DNA from: Anagrus nilaparvatae
Lineage: Eukaryota; Arthropoda; Insecta; Hymenoptera; Mymaridae
Reading direction: 5' to 3'
Length of the DNA: 64,000 bases
Assembly (NCBI GenBank): GCA_022575985.1
Contig: JAKSXM010000288.1
Coordinates: 3,189,501 to 3,253,500, forward strand
Shown: one piece after another, positions 1-13,479 of the stretch
How the letters are laid out: the number at the start of each line of letters is the position of its first letter
How positions within the stretch are numbered: position 1 is the stretch's first letter
Notes under the pieces: model-generated
The model's database searches: none
The model's input: the letters and a program-made list of their open reading frames with translations, nothing else
What the model was told of the DNA's origin: nothing
Made by a program: the position numbers and the translations under genes

Positions 1-3000
1 TTAACTTTTGGCTTGTATGTAATTTTTAGAGTTTTTATACTTGCTTGATTTAAAATCATTATTTACACGCTCTTGTGTGATGCTAGTGTGATTTGGAGTG
101 TGAAAATTCGTGTGTGATTACATTATTTGTAAGTAGTAAATAAATTAAATTTTTTAACATATAACTAAAAAAGTTTAGACGACCATATACTTAACTTGGT
201 GTGATATACGTTGACATGTTAGAGCCATTTTTGTGTGATGTTGAAATTACTGTAAGTAGTAGTGCTTAAGGTACGGTGGATCTAATCAGTATAACTAATC
301 TTTTATCTAATGAATATACAAATTGTCTGTACCCATTTGACAGTATAATAGTAGACTAACAATACTTGGTGTATGAACCAATGTGTGAGCATGCGGGTAA
401 ATCAGAAATATGTGGGCTTAAACTTCAATTTTAAGGTTTCTAACCAAAAATGTTAAAAAATTTGCTTTTCATTTTTTTGTTCAAAAATTGTATTATTTTC
501 TTCTAAAATTCCTATTAAACCGCACCATAAATAAAAGCTTTTAAAAAATGTTGTATATTATAATAAAGTTAATTAACATAATTTAAGCTAGTTAGATTGT
601 TGATTTTATTTATGTGCACATTAATTTAAAAAAAAAATATTTATCGGTGTTTTAAAAGGAAAAATAATTAAATTTCCAGTCGCTGAGTCATTTATCTACT
701 GATTGGCAAAATTTATCTTTTAATTTTTCAAGCGGATTTCAGCTTTTTTAGGGTGTGAAACTTTTACTTGGATTCAAAATTTACCGAATATCTTATTTCA
801 GCCCAATTTTCAAATACAATTTTATTCTAGACCACCATTATCACCACAATAATCATAATTAACTTTAATAATACTTAACTCTTATGTAATTAATTTGAGT
901 TTTCAAAAAATTTATGACCTCATAATTCAATACTTAAAAAAAAAAAAAATCAATTTAAATTAGCAGGCCTACAATAGTTGTTATTTCAAAATATAAAATT
1001 TATTTATTTGTATGTAATAATAAAAATAATTGATATTTTTCCAAGCAATATTGTTAAATAATATCAGCTATTGAGATATGATTCGATAAAAATCAATGAA
1101 ATATAAATTAATTTTCTGGAGGCTATTTTTTTATTACTAATATTGGTTGTCTAGTTAAGTTTTTGTGAAATTTGAGTTTCAAACCTGACTCAAAAAAATT
1201 GACCATTCACAGAATAAAAAAATGTCATAATCCAATAGATAAAAATTTAAAGTAATAATAAATAAACAAGATATTTTATTCTGATATAAAATTGATAGCT
1301 GATTGATTAATTATTGTTTTACCATAAACATACAGCTAAACCAATATTTATAATAAACTTGACAAATTAAGAAATAACAAGGAATGCTAAACTTAACTAA
1401 ATGTACTTTTATTTATTTATTACAGCAGACCAGTCACTTACTTACTTAAAAAAAGATCAAGGCAGTTGTGGGTAGTTCATAAAATTTATATATGAATTTT
1501 CTCTTTTCGTAACTTTCAAGAATTTTCTTTGTTTAGTGTGTGCTCAGAGAGGGTATTTTACTTACTTTAACTTTTTATTTCTTTTCTAAGATTTTAATTT
1601 ATTACTTTTTTTTATATGTGTAATTGCGTAATTAGAATCTTTTTTTGTTCGTAAGATTCCTTGATTTAATTTTATTTACAAAGGGGAAATTTTTTTTTTT
1701 TACTAAGTAATTGTATTACGTTTTCTATAGGGGATTTTAGATGTCAAAATTATCAAATTTTTGTATATGCTTTTTTGGCTGAAAGTATTTTATACGTGAA
1801 GCTTAGGTACATGAAAAACATAATCTGTTTGTAGCAAGCGGACTTTTAGCTTAACTCAACTGAACTATTCTGCTTATACGTTTACTGGAATTTTGATTAT
1901 GGCTAGCAAATGAGCTGAAACGTAAAGAAAATTTAAAAGAAAAGATTTTTTTTATAATTTTTTAGACGTTTCAAGTCATTTGCATTCGCTTAAGCAAGGA
2001 ATAAAAATTCCGCTGTTAAAAAGTGAAATATTTCTGCTTTTGACAGCCAGATTTTTTTTTCAGTGTAGGGTGTATTTTATACAAGAAAACATTTATTGAC
2101 CAATTTTTGATGAAAAAAGTTCTTCGTTTTTTTAATGAATCCAAAAATTTTAAATTAAAAATTCATGAATTTTTCAAACTTTCTGCAAAAATTTAGTATC
2201 TGAACAAAATTAAGTCAATTTTAACGTAAATAATCGTTGAAACATAAACAAATTTTCAATCACAAATTTATTCAAATCAAACTAAAAAACGAAATCTAAA
2301 AAAAATTCATGAAAACGTATAAAACCGTTCTAACTATTCAGTACCACCTTAGATCAAACTTGAACTTAAACAAAAAAAATTGCTCGTTAACAAAAACAAG
2401 CTAAACATAAACAAAGTCATAATATATGTAACACAAAAGTTCAATCTATATAGCCTATAGTTTTTTTTTTCTAAAACACGATCGTATATATTTAAAAAGT
2501 TCACTCCTTTACTGTATGATGTTAAAAAAGCGGTAAATTTAACTATCCGTTATAATTTTCTTCTTCTTTCGAAGTACTTTATTATAAATAAAAAGGCATA
2601 GGATAAACAAGAAATTTTCAATGTAAGATATTAACTTCAATTTTTTTTTGTTACGTTCAAAATTATTAGTTATTTTTTATATGCTGAAAAATTATGAATT
2701 GAATGGATAAAATGAAATGTTGTTAGGTGATGACTCAAAGGTGCTTTAATAGTATGTATTGTTTTATGAAGTAATGATTGTTTTATAATTTAAATTATTG
2801 AAGATCTATGGGCAGTTTACACATAGCAGATTTATGATTATTGTAAATTTTATTATTTAGATCAGAAGGTAGATGAAGCCTAATGAAAAAAATGTATTTT
2901 TTAGTTATCCACTGTTGTATTTGAATTTCGCTTAAAATTTAAAGAAGTTAATTGCAGGTAATTTTAATGCGACTGAATAAATATAAAATATAGATAGATA

Positions 3001-3061
3001 GAACTTTATTTGTCAATAACAAAAGTGTAAATATAAATATATAGGAAAAATGTTTTAAAAG

Positions 3062-3490
3062 TTTTCTCGCAAGTGAAATATGCACCAAAGGGTATATATA
3101 CAAGAGAACTAAAATTTTTAAAATCGTTTTTTTTCTTCAAATTTTCGTCATAAAAATTTAGTTCAAATTGAACAACGTTCTCTGTTAAAGGTTGAATTGA
3201 ATAGGGGGTAAAAAACCCTATTTTCTAAAGGCCCCAGTTTTAGAGAAAAAATAACTGCAGATTCGGAATCAGCGGGTCAAAAATTATAATCTGCTTGGTG
3301 TCTATTAATTAAACACTCGATCGGATTTCATGCTTGCGGAATGTATGGCTGGACTCTCAAAATGAAAATTCATACAAAAAATATAAAATATATGATTAAA
3401 TACGTGTTAGAACCGCCTAGAGATTAGGCAATGTAAAACTTATATATACTATTGCTGGACTTAAATGTCCCATGTATGTATTATTTTTTA
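3062..3490 (+). repeat. Dispersed repeat family, copy A
   Basis: The segment shares ordered blocks with the reverse complement of 25495-25745: CATAAAAATTNAGTTCAAAT, TTAGAACCGC (3407-3416), GATTAGGCAA and GTCCCATGTAT (3467-3477). Copy A has about 180 extra bases (roughly 3173-3356) between the first two blocks. Its left end carries TTTTCTCGCAAGTGAAAT, found in inverse orientation at other copies. No coding capacity is seen; a decayed MITE-like element is the likely nature. Confidence 0.65.
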
Positions 3491-4336
3491 TTTTCAATAA
3501 ATACTTTTTGAAAATGAAAAAACAAAAATGAAAATGAAAATCTTTAAATTGGAAAATAGTATAAGATGTTTCAAGTTCTTTAGTAGCATATATAAAATGT
3601 AAAAGCCAAATGATATAGTATTATAGAGCTTACAATATTTGTGAGTCTCAAATCTCGATTAGGGTTTTGATTCGGCTTTGATTATTTAATTCTATCTAGG
3701 CTATAAATCAGACTCTCAACCTATTACTGTCTATTTTCATCAAATCGGTTAAAAAAAGATAGCTTGATGGATGTAAGTAAGCATGAAATTGTTACAGAAT
3801 CAGTAACAGAAATTTGATTCAGCTTTACATTCAAACAAAACAGCAGAAAATTGATATCATTTTGGATGAACTTTTTGGGCTACATTCAGAGTTTATAGTA
3901 AAATATATTCTCGCATCCAATGCTAAGTAGTGTAGTTCGAGTCTCTAAAGAGTTGCAAGCTTTTTTAAACACAAGCCATCTTAATCGAAACATTGAAAAA
4001 CTTTTAGGGCTAAAAGTTTGAGTGAAATCTACAATTATATTTTTTAAAAACAGATAAAAACAGAGTTTACAAGCAGATAATGCGCTATATTTTTCTAATT
4101 TTCCTAACCTAATTTTTCAAAAATCTGGGTGTAAGAACATTTTTCAAGCATGGAAATGAAAAATTAAATGATGCTGCATTAAGAAATTTGATCCTACAAT
4201 TTTCTCGTTTTTTCATTTTGGACCAAGTTACCAATGTTCCATGGATTATGAATCAACTGAAGGTTGAGTAAACCCATCGAATTAAAATCAAGTATAAATA
4301 AAAAATGAATTATAATGCTTATGCTTAACAATAAAA

Positions 4337-4349
4337 AGTTCAATGAACT
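4337..4349. promoter_or_regulatory. Perfect IR1 ecdysone-response-like element
   Basis: AGTTCA A TGAACT is an exact match to RGKTCA N TGAMCY and a full palindrome about its spacer. It lies about 760 bp upstream of the first E75 coding exon. Confidence 0.7.
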
Positions 4350-4680
4350 CTATGAGCAAAACAAGTAAAAAAATAAATTTTTTAAACAGAAAAAAAAACA
4401 CGTGAGACTCATAAGTACTTCTAAACAAATACATACTTAAAAAAAACTTTTTTTTAAAGAAACACATTATTATATCAGTATTATCAAACACACACATACA
4501 CACACACAAACATGCAAAAATTCTATAAAACATGTGCAAAATAAATATACCGTTTTATGAATCGTACTTTTTATTATAGCGCAAGCGCATATATATCCAT
4601 GATAATATTTTCTTACACACACATACACATACAAGAGAAGAGAGAAGCATGTTATAATAGAAGGCGGTAAAGTCATCATA

Positions 4681-5110
4681 CTCGCGCAGTGAACTGCATG
4701 CTATACACATCAGATACAATATTTTTTTTTTTTCGTTTTATGAAAAAAACAATAACAAATCGTCTGTAAAATTTCTGTAATTTTTTGGCAAGAATCAAAA
4801 AAAAAAGTGGCAATTTTAATTACAGAGCAGAAGAAATTAAAAAAAGTGAAATTAAAATGAGACGTTAAATTGTGTGTGTTAAGCCAAAAAACTCAAAAAA
4901 ATTCAGTATAGTGCATTTATTACTATATTTAATTAAAATTACATATAATGTATGTAATGAAAAAGTAAAAAAAGCTAAAAGACATTAAAAAAATCACTGA
5001 TAATTCAAAAAACTTTAGATGAATTTAACAGATAATAACTACAACACGTCATATCATAAAATCTAAATAATATTTAGAAATTAAAAATTGTTAGAAAGAC
5101 AAGGATTGTT
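4681..5110 (+). promoter_or_regulatory. Candidate 5'UTR/promoter of first exon 1
   Basis: A small CpG-containing patch with a TGAACT half-site (4681-4700) is followed by AT-rich leader-like sequence up to ATG 5111. No TATA box at a convincing spacing is visible. The call rests only on position and composition. Confidence 0.3.
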
Positions 5111-5396
5111 ATGATAGATAAAAGAATAGTTGATTGGTGTACCAAAGCAATGACAGTACAAGAACATAAAACATTTACCGAAGATCTTCATAATCAATAT
5201 CAGCACCAGCACCAATCAAACAATCAACCAAATAATCATCAACATCAACAGTACATATTAACTAACGATAATATTATTTATGAACAAAATGATAAAGAAC
5301 AACAGCAGCAGCAGCAGCAGCAGCAACCTGTTATACAAATAGTTCAGCATCATCAAAAACAAGACAGTGAAAATCTTTTAGGAAGAGTATTAGCTG
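5111..5396 (+). CDS. E75: E75 alternative first coding exon 1 (Q-rich, distal, possibly A-type)
   Basis: The open frame runs from ATG 5111 to a GTAAGA donor at 5397 and encodes 95 residues plus one base. It is unusually rich in Gln, Asn and His, with a run of Gln codons (mostly CAG) near 5300-5330, and it ends LLGRVLA before the splice. The phase-1 end matches exactly what the shared exon at 35829 needs, giving an EFDGTTV junction. The full isoform would be 902 residues. A second in-frame ATG at 5150 (MTVQEHK) has a better initiation context than 5111, so the true start is uncertain. Q-rich N-terminal extensions are usual in distal E75 isoforms (Drosophila E75A). I do not recognise the sequence itself, so the A-type label is by position only. 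The frame continues past the donor to 5506, but the residues after it are intronic. Confidence 0.72.
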
Positions 5397-5532
5397 GTAA
5401 GAAAAATAAATACACCATAAATATTATTATTATTATATATCTGGATATACGTGCACTAATACAAGCGGAGGCGGCAGCAGTTTCACTTTCCAGCAGTGGA
5501 ATGTAGGTCGCTTGGCGCCTGGGTAGGAGGCC

Positions 5533-5545
5533 GGTTCATTGCCCT
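5533..5545. promoter_or_regulatory. IR1 element, one mismatch
   Basis: GGTTCA T TGCCCT, just 3' of first exon 1. Confidence 0.45.
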
Positions 5546-5971
5546 TTTGAACGCCACGGCCTTCCACTCTCTCTCGCTCTATCTCTGTATATCTGTCTTT
5601 TTTTATCATTTATACTGATAAGAGCAAAAATATTATTTATTAATAATTAGAAAAAATTAATTATTTAAAGAAAAAAAATCATATTTTATTATTCACACGC
5701 ATTATGTCATAAATATAAGATAATGTAAGAAAGAGCGAGAAAGAGATAAAAACTGGGTCGACGGGGCCTTGGCGCGAGGCTAGTTCGTTCACCCGGCTTA
5801 TAAACTGGGGCAAGATGAAATTAACCGAGCAAACGCAAAACTTACAATAATTTTATACTCCCCACTTAAAAAAAATTTTTTTTAAACTCCCTCCATTTTT
5901 TTATTTCTATCTTTTTTTATCTTTAACTATTTTTAATATCTATCTCTATTTTATTACTTAAATAAAAAAAA

Positions 5972-6014
5972 AGCTCGCGAGGTTCAAAGAACTCAAACTG
6001 GGTCTTTGCGAGCT
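5972..6014. repeat. Imperfect stem-loop containing an IR1 element
   Basis: AGCTCG and CAAAGA, separated by 7 bases, pair with TCTTTG and CGAGCT after a 12-base loop. The receptor-type site 5981-5993 overlaps the bulge and the inner stem. Confidence 0.5.
5981..5993. promoter_or_regulatory. IR1 element, one mismatch
   Basis: GGTTCA A AGAACT; it differs from the consensus only at the first base of the right half. Confidence 0.45.
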
Positions 6015-6480
6015 CTATCAAATGAGTGATGTATTAGAGATGCAAATCTTATGATGATGGGACAGTTTAGATTATTATTATTATTAATGATGAAATTACT
6101 TTCTTTTTTATTTTACTTTTTTTTTACATGCACTCACGAACAGGTTATTTTAATTGATTACTATAGAAGGTCAAGCTTATAATGCAAGAAATTTTTTTTG
6201 CTGGCTGAAATTTTTTTTTATAACCTAAAAAGTTATGTAATTTTTCTGTTTCTTTTTTTGGGAGTTCTTTTTTTTGTTTGACATTTTGATAAATTAATGG
6301 TTTCAAAATTCAGACAATATTTTTTGTATGTGTGTGTGTGTGAGTATTGTTATTTTTAAGGAGAGAAAGTATATTACCTTTCTCAATCATTTTCTCTCTC
6401 TTTTTAAAATTGGCATTAAAAAAATCAGCATCAGCTTTCACTTGTAATCTTTATTTTCCACGTGATGCAAAAAAAGTCAT

Positions 6481-6493
6481 AGGTCAATAACCT
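6481..6493. promoter_or_regulatory. IR1 element, one mismatch
   Basis: AGGTCA A TAACCT; the left half is a perfect AGGTCA. Confidence 0.45.
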
Positions 6494-7586
6494 TTTAGCA
6501 AAAAATAATAATTTTCTAACCTAAAAATTCAAAAATCCGATTAAAAAATAATTAAATTTTGAAAAAAATTATAGACACAAGTGCTTAAAAATGAGAATAG
6601 TCGCGAAACTTCTCTTCCCCCCACCCAACCAATTTGATCAAATACCCCTTCCACCTTTTTGTTCCTCTCCCCAGATATATATATAGCAAAACGTGTATTA
6701 TAAAGTGCATGGCGTACGCCAAGGTGAATAACCTTAAATTAGGTCGAGCGCGTTCTCTATTATCGTGAAGCTGCGTTTTATAATGTGTGTATTAGACTCT
6801 CATTTGTTTTATTTTTTTATCAAGACTTTATTATTAATTTATTGTATGCTCGAAGGACCAAATTGTAATTGGATTGGGATTTTATAGGTTATGATTATTA
6901 GAGTCAAGTTTTGTCACGTGATTATCCTGCCTTGAATTAAAGTTTATGAAATTTAAAATTAATTTAATAATTAATTTAATAAATAATTTTAAATATAGGG
7001 TAGCAGCCACTAAAATTTTGCAACATATTAACTAACCCGAATTTTTCAAAAAATTAACTTCACAACATAACCTACAAAAAACATTATTTTCCCTTTAAAA
7101 AGCGTATTAAGTAATAATTTAAATGTAATTTATGTTGACATAATATAAATATAGAAAGAGAAAGTAAAAGAAAAAAAAATGTATTGACCAATCTTTTGAA
7201 ATGTTTGTTTTTTTTATATGTATAAAGTATATTATAAGTATATGTGTATATAGAAAGTAAAAGTAGCTCAACTTGTCTGTAATACACTCTACACAGTCAT
7301 AAAATGTATATATTTATAAAAAGTAAAATTAATTTTTTTCAAAAATTAAGAAATTATTTGTCGAAATGTCGAAAGTCACGTAGGCGAGAATTTAACCTTC
7401 TTAACCTAACCTATATATTTTGAATTTTGGAGTTTTGTAAAAATAGAGGATTCTAACCTAAAAAAAATTAATAAATTTGTGTAAGTGTCAATTAAATAAC
7501 GTGTTTCGTAGAAATCAGAGGGGTTGAATAGTAATAAAATTCCAAAAGGAGAATATTAAAATGGAAAAAGGGAGGGAGAGTTCAAA

Positions 7587-7606
7587 AGTTCGTTGAACTT
7601 TGACCC
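7587..7606. promoter_or_regulatory. IR1 element, one mismatch, with extra half-site
   Basis: AGTTCG T TGAACT is followed one base later by TGACCC (7601-7606), giving three half-sites in 20 bp. Confidence 0.5.
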
Positions 7607-8135
7607 ATCAGCATCAATAGAGTAGTGAAGCTTTTGAGCATATACTATATCATAATTTCTGGATTTAAGCTTTTGATTTTTTGTTGTTGCACATAGTACA
7701 AAAGTTTATTAACTGATCTACAGTTAAATCTAAACTTTTATAGTTACATTCCAAAAAATGATAATCTAAATTCGTGTAAGACTCATGTTACTTCTTAGAA
7801 AAGATTTAAATGAATTTTCATAAGAAATTTAAAATGTTTCCGGGTTTTATTTTTAAATTTTCTATAATTTAGTTTAAAAATTTTCCATGTAAAATATTGA
7901 AAAGATATATTTATATTTATAGAAAGGAATGCATTATGATAAAAATGTACAGGTCTCTAATGCTGCTGTGCTGAGGTTAATAACCTTTTACTCTATCTTT
8001 CTCTTTCTGTTGCAATATATAGAAACGTATAAGAGAATAATGCAAGTATAGAAAGAGAGTGGGGAGGTAAAAAAGCTGGCCTAGATCTCCATAGAGAGGG
8101 TGAGTGCTGATGTATATAACTACACTACCCCCGTA

Positions 8136-8156
8136 AGTTCAACGAACTCGTGACCT
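8136..8156. promoter_or_regulatory. IR1 element, one mismatch, with extra half-site
   Basis: AGTTCA A CGAACT is followed two bases later by a perfect TGACCT (8151-8156), the same three-half-site arrangement as at 7587. Confidence 0.5.
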
Positions 8157-11122
8157 CGAGAGCTTTACCTCACGTTTTCTGTACATGGATATTTTTATTC
8201 AAATTTTCATATTTTATCTTTTATTTTTTTTAGTATTTGTTTTAAATTTAATTATTTATACCTGATGCTATTGGTACATTAATATCAATAATTTTATTGC
8301 TTTAGGCCAATTTTAATTGGGAAATTGTTTTAGATGAGCTTTTTTATTGGGTTTTATGTAAATTAGGTTTTTTGTTTTATTTGGTTTGTTAATTGGTGGC
8401 TATCAATTTTAAAATTGTTCTAAAAAGCTCTTCTGGGAGCTTTTTTGAGCTTTTGGTTGAAAATTTAAAAATCTTTTGTTTTCAGAATTAAAAAGAGATT
8501 TTAAAAATATACAATTTTTAGCAAAAAATTTTTTAAAATCCAATTTCTCAAATTAATTTTGGTTATAGCTTCTAAAAAATTTTAGAAACTTAAAAACATT
8601 TCTTTGCACCAGTCAGCTCAGAGTCAGCTCCAAAAAACAAAGTCTTAATTTCCAAAAAAGTAACAAAAACCAAACTTACCTTTTTAAAAAAATTTGTTTT
8701 ACCAATAAACCTAAAAATTTATTTAAATTCACTAAATAAGAGAAAGAGAGAGACAAAAAATAATAAAATTACATAACTTTTGTTTAATCCTTTAAAAAAG
8801 TATAAAAAAAGATCTCGTGTAACTTGTTTTTTAAAAACAATTGACCTTTTTTTTTTATTATTTTATTTTATTTAACTTTTTTTAAGGAGGTAAATTACTT
8901 TGTACTTTTGACATAGTTTAACGAATAATAAAAAATATTTTTAAGAAAGTGATAAAGAAAGAATAAATAAATCCCTAAATTAAGAAAAAAAAGGTTTTTA
9001 AATATTTTAATTTTTTTAAGTCGTTTTTATTATTGTGAAATACTCGTTTTTTAGAAAAATTTTCTCTTAAGTTAATTCTTGTGCTTTTTTATGATATGTA
9101 ACAATGGTAGCCCCCTAAAATTCTTGCTACGTGCCTGTATCAGCACACCGATTTCTATTATCTTTACATCAATCGAGGCCCAGTTGAGTTGCACTGAGGT
9201 TAAATCAGCTGAAAATTAGTGTAATTTCATTCAAAAACATGATGATCTTTACCTAAACTAAAATTCAGTCCAACTTATTAGGGCCTTGGTGCAGTGTAAA
9301 ATTTCCAATAATCGAATATTTCAAAAATATTTATTCCACCTAATAAATTAAGCTCAAAATTTTTTTAGGTTATATTAATTTGCACCAATCAAATTTCAAT
9401 AACCAAAAACATCCCAAAATATAGGTTATGTTCGGTAACAAAAATTTACTTAATTTTCTCTCTCCCTCTTTATTTAAATAATCTATAACAATAAATAAAT
9501 CTGTAAAATAATATAAATTTTCCCGCGCAGAATCATCATCAATATAAAACGGGAGTAGGTAGAAATAGTTTTTCAGGTCAGGTATATATAGAGGAGCTCC
9601 AGTATAATCCTTCTCGATGTTCATTCACCCCGTAACGTAACAAAACTAAAGGATAGAAAAAGATGGAATAATTTAGAACGCAAGAGGTTCCTTTCGTACT
9701 TTGACATTTGACCTCGGGGTTGAATTGGGTTCACGCGGTCGACACTACCCTGTAATATAACTGCTTGCATATCTAGGGAAACTAACAAAGATAGATAATG
9801 CGACCTGATTTATCGAAGGACGAATTTATATTACAAATTTATTTTTGGATTTCTTAATTTTTTTTTTTTTTTTTTTTTATTATTCTATTACATCAAAGTT
9901 AGAGTGAAAGCAAAAACTGATCTCGTAATAAACGAATAACTTTCACGTTCATCGGCGCACCTTTCTTTTCTCTTTCTGTCTTTAAAAAATATCCTTGTGC
10001 TTTTAAATATAATAATAATCTTAATTTAAAATTAAATAAAATGAGAAAATAAAAAATATTTAACGTTTTTATAATAAAAAGCAAGGAGAGTCTCTTATCC
10101 TCATTCGATGTCGTTGAACCTCTTTTGCGCGCTCACGTCATTTCATTTTATCCCAAGGACGTTTCGTTTGTGCAGCGATTATATAAAACAAAATATATAT
10201 ATAATTTTTTATTAATAAATAAATAATATAAAAAATAAAAAAAAAAATTTTTTTTTTTCGCTTATAATGAAATTGAGGAATATTAAAAAGGGGTACAAGG
10301 ACTATAAATTATTGTATGGAGAAGAAGAGAAGTTTTAAATATATATGTGTCAAGAGTTCATTTTGATTCTTTTTTTTACGTAAGCATGTATTTTAGTTTT
10401 TTATATGTATGTGTTTTTTTTTTCGTTTAATTTTTTAATAAGACCATACGCAGTTCTGTTAAAGTTACTGAATTTTTTGATCAATTTTATGAATTATTTG
10501 AGATTTTTTTACTGATAAAATTTTCAAATTACAGGCAAATAATTCACTGAACTGTACAGTCTATTTGTATGAAATTTCAATTTTTTTTTGAATTCGCGAA
10601 TTATTACATTTTTAGAAACACAAAATTTTGAAAAATGTTCTCAAATATTCACAATTACTCTTTTTCAATCTCGATTTAATCAATAATTTTTGCAAAATAT
10701 ATCCTAAAAAAATTTTAATATAATTTCATAATTTTTACCAGTGTACTGATAAAATATCAAATAAATACAAAAAGTTTTAATTTCTAGGTAACGAATAATT
10801 CCTCATAATCTGTTTTTCTCCGAACTTCAATATTCAAAATTCGTAGAATTACATTTGTAACGCCCAAATGAATAATTCTATAAATTTAGAAAATAAATAA
10901 AATTCAATATAAAACAGTATTATTATTTTAAAAAAATAAATAAATTCAATTATAATTTAATTTCTTCCCCTGTTTATATTTTATAGAGGAGCGACCTCAT
11001 TTTCATCTCTATAATATTGCATCCTCTCTGAAAAACCACGTGTCTTTCTGACGTAAAAGCATGAAAACCACGTTATAATATTCTCTCTCTCTCTTTTTAC
11101 TTCATCCCTGTACTCTCCGCTG

Positions 11123-11135
11123 AGTTCATTGAACT
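11123..11135. promoter_or_regulatory. Perfect IR1 ecdysone-response-like element
   Basis: AGTTCA T TGAACT, an exact consensus match and palindrome about the spacer, in the intron between first exons 1 and 2. Confidence 0.7.
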
Positions 11136-11346
11136 TTTGAGAGTGCACTATATAACATAACCTAACTTCGACCTATTTAAAAAAGCTCCCTCACTCTTGA
11201 ATATTATTTTTTTATTTAATTAGTATTATGATTATTTCGTTATAAAAATATTTTCTTTTTTTAAAAACGTATTATTGTGTTACACAATATCGTTTACCAA
11301 ATACTTTTATACTCTCCATGATTATAGGCCAACTTTCACAATATTA

Positions 11347-11355
11347 TTCTTTCTT

Positions 11356-11387
<32 letters not shown>

Positions 11388-11390
11388 TTT
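11347..11390. repeat. CT microsatellite in pyrimidine tract
   Basis: About 12 CT units (11357-11380) sit inside a pure pyrimidine run. Confidence 0.9.
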
Positions 11391-11509
11391 TTAATAATAA
11401 ATAAAAACACATTTTTTAAGTCATTTCGAAAGGGAAAATTTTGTCATTAAATTATAATTGCAACTCTTTTTTTAAGTTTTTAAAAAGTCTCGTTATAACT
11501 TGCATTCGG

Positions 11510-11522
11510 AGGTTAATGAACT
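11510..11522. promoter_or_regulatory. IR1 element, one mismatch
   Basis: AGGTTA A TGAACT, followed after three bases by another TGAACT half-site (11527 on). Confidence 0.45.
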
Positions 11523-12265
11523 TTGGTGAACTTAAAAAATAGTGGATTATGTAAAAAGGGATGAAAAATTATTTAGTTCAGGACGAGAGAACTTAATTGA
11601 AGAATGATTATTTACTTGCTAAAAATTATTTGTTTCGAGGAAATTCGGGCATTTGTGGGCTTTTCTAGCGCTAATTTTTAGCACCTTGGCAATTAATGTA
11701 GCGTTCGAAAGCTCAGTGACAGGTTTAAGAAGCTAAAATTTCTGAAATTTTATTTTCTTAATAATTGGCGCCTGATTTTTCTGATTGTTTCAAATCAAAC
11801 CAACACAACTCCAAAACTAAATCACATGCTACGCATAATTTAAAAAAATTTCAATCCGAACTCAAAATCGCCCTTTTACCAAAAAAATTAATAAAATTAT
11901 AATCATCATAAGTGATGTAATTTTTTTTTATTTTCATACCTACATTGAATAATTTCTTTTATATTAAACACTTTATTTTTTGTGTTAACCTATATAAAGA
12001 ACGTTACACTTTTGGCCGTATGACCCGATTTATAAAATGACCGTTCGCTCACCTTTTAGAATATACGCTAAAAATTCCTAATTTTCTTTCCTTTTTTTAC
12101 GAAAGATATTATTACACTTGTTAAAAAAAAAAATTATTTTTTGTTTACAAAATAATTAATTATAGCGTAAAAATTAATTTACACGTAATTATTATATAAT
12201 TTTATTTCAAATTTATTTAACGGATTAAAATAGCTGAAATTCTGTTCGAAAAAATAAATTTTAAA

Positions 12266-12292
12266 TAATTAATTAATTAATTAATTAATTAA
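12266..12292. repeat. TAAT tetranucleotide repeat
   Basis: Six to seven uninterrupted copies of the AATT/TAAT unit. Confidence 0.85.
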
Positions 12293-13239
12293 ACAAAAAA
12301 AAATGTATAAAAGCGCATGCGTTAACAATCACTTCAAGGCCTCATATAAATAATGTTCGCATATAATACACACAAAGTCGTTAGCTCGATGTTTGTCCCA
12401 CTTTCCTTGGCGTATATACGGTCAACGACCTTTTCCTAGCTTGCACTATATAAAAGTTTAAAGATAAAAAGAGATAGAAGTATTAATGCAAGGAAAAAAT
12501 ATATAGGTTTAGCTTTTATACTAAAAAAATGTAATTTATGGCTTTTTAAATACTCTCACTCTAAAATATGGCGAAAAGAACCAGGTTTAGAAAGTTATTT
12601 ATATGCGTTTTTCAATCATCAATTATAATATAATTGACATATTGCAATAAATAATATGGTTAACAAATCCTTATAGTAATAATAATATTACATTAAAATT
12701 ATTGAAAAGATTAAAAAATTGCAATGATTAAATACTAATAAATCTCGTTTTTTCTCAATATGTTTTTCTTATTACATTTAAAAATCACGTGCTTAAACAC
12801 GTTGGTAAAAGAAAATATTCTTTATTTTCATTTTGCGCATGCGTTGCAACATTTTTCTTCTGTCTCTTTTTAATTGAATTAATTCAAGAAGTTTACGTTA
12901 AGTGGCGCCACCGCCCTTTCAGAAATTTTATTCTTACGTCGGTAAAGTAGAAATTTTACTTTAATTTTATTGCGAATTTTCTGATTAACGCGCGAAAATT
13001 AGTTAATTTAAAATTACTTAATTTTTCTACATTAGATAAAATTTTAGCTTTTTATAATGCCAATATTTAAAATTGAATTTTTTTTAGGCAAAAATTAATC
13101 GCAATTGAATTTGGCCCTTAATGTTATTAATTAAAAAATCAAAAAAATATAAAAAAATTTTGCAAACATGCAATAAAATTACAAAAAAAAAATCTATTTA
13201 AAAAAATAAAAAGCACACACGCGAATCAGGAAGCTTAAA

Positions 13240-13252
13240 AGTTCATTGACCT
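13240..13252. promoter_or_regulatory. Perfect IR1 ecdysone-response-like element
   Basis: AGTTCA T TGACCT, an exact consensus match about 510 bp upstream of the start codon of first exon 2. Confidence 0.72.
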
Positions 13253-13479
13253 CGAGTAATGGCACACTCCCTAGTTCGGCGCATGTAAAACAACATTCTA
13301 GATATACAATAAATAATTAAAAAAAGTAAGAGCGAGTAAAAATGGCACAATAAAAAAGTCCTTGTTTATTTTCCTTGGAATTATAAAAACTTTATATATC
13401 TATAACTAATAAACCCGGAAGTTAAATAATATAAAATTAAAAAAAACGACACTTGTTTTCTGCACACATTTGTATCCAA

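Larger units (their letters stand above)
1..4680. other. AT-rich upstream DNA without a recognisable gene
   Basis: I find no coding exon here. The stretch is made of A/T homopolymers and contains one copy of a dispersed repeat (about 3062-3490) and a perfect receptor-type inverted repeat at 4337. It may be 5' flank or an intron of a form starting outside the window. Confidence 0.6.

Noticed and set aside
1091..1105. TCAATGA core as a receptor site
   Set aside because: The flanks are A-rich and do not fit half-sites.
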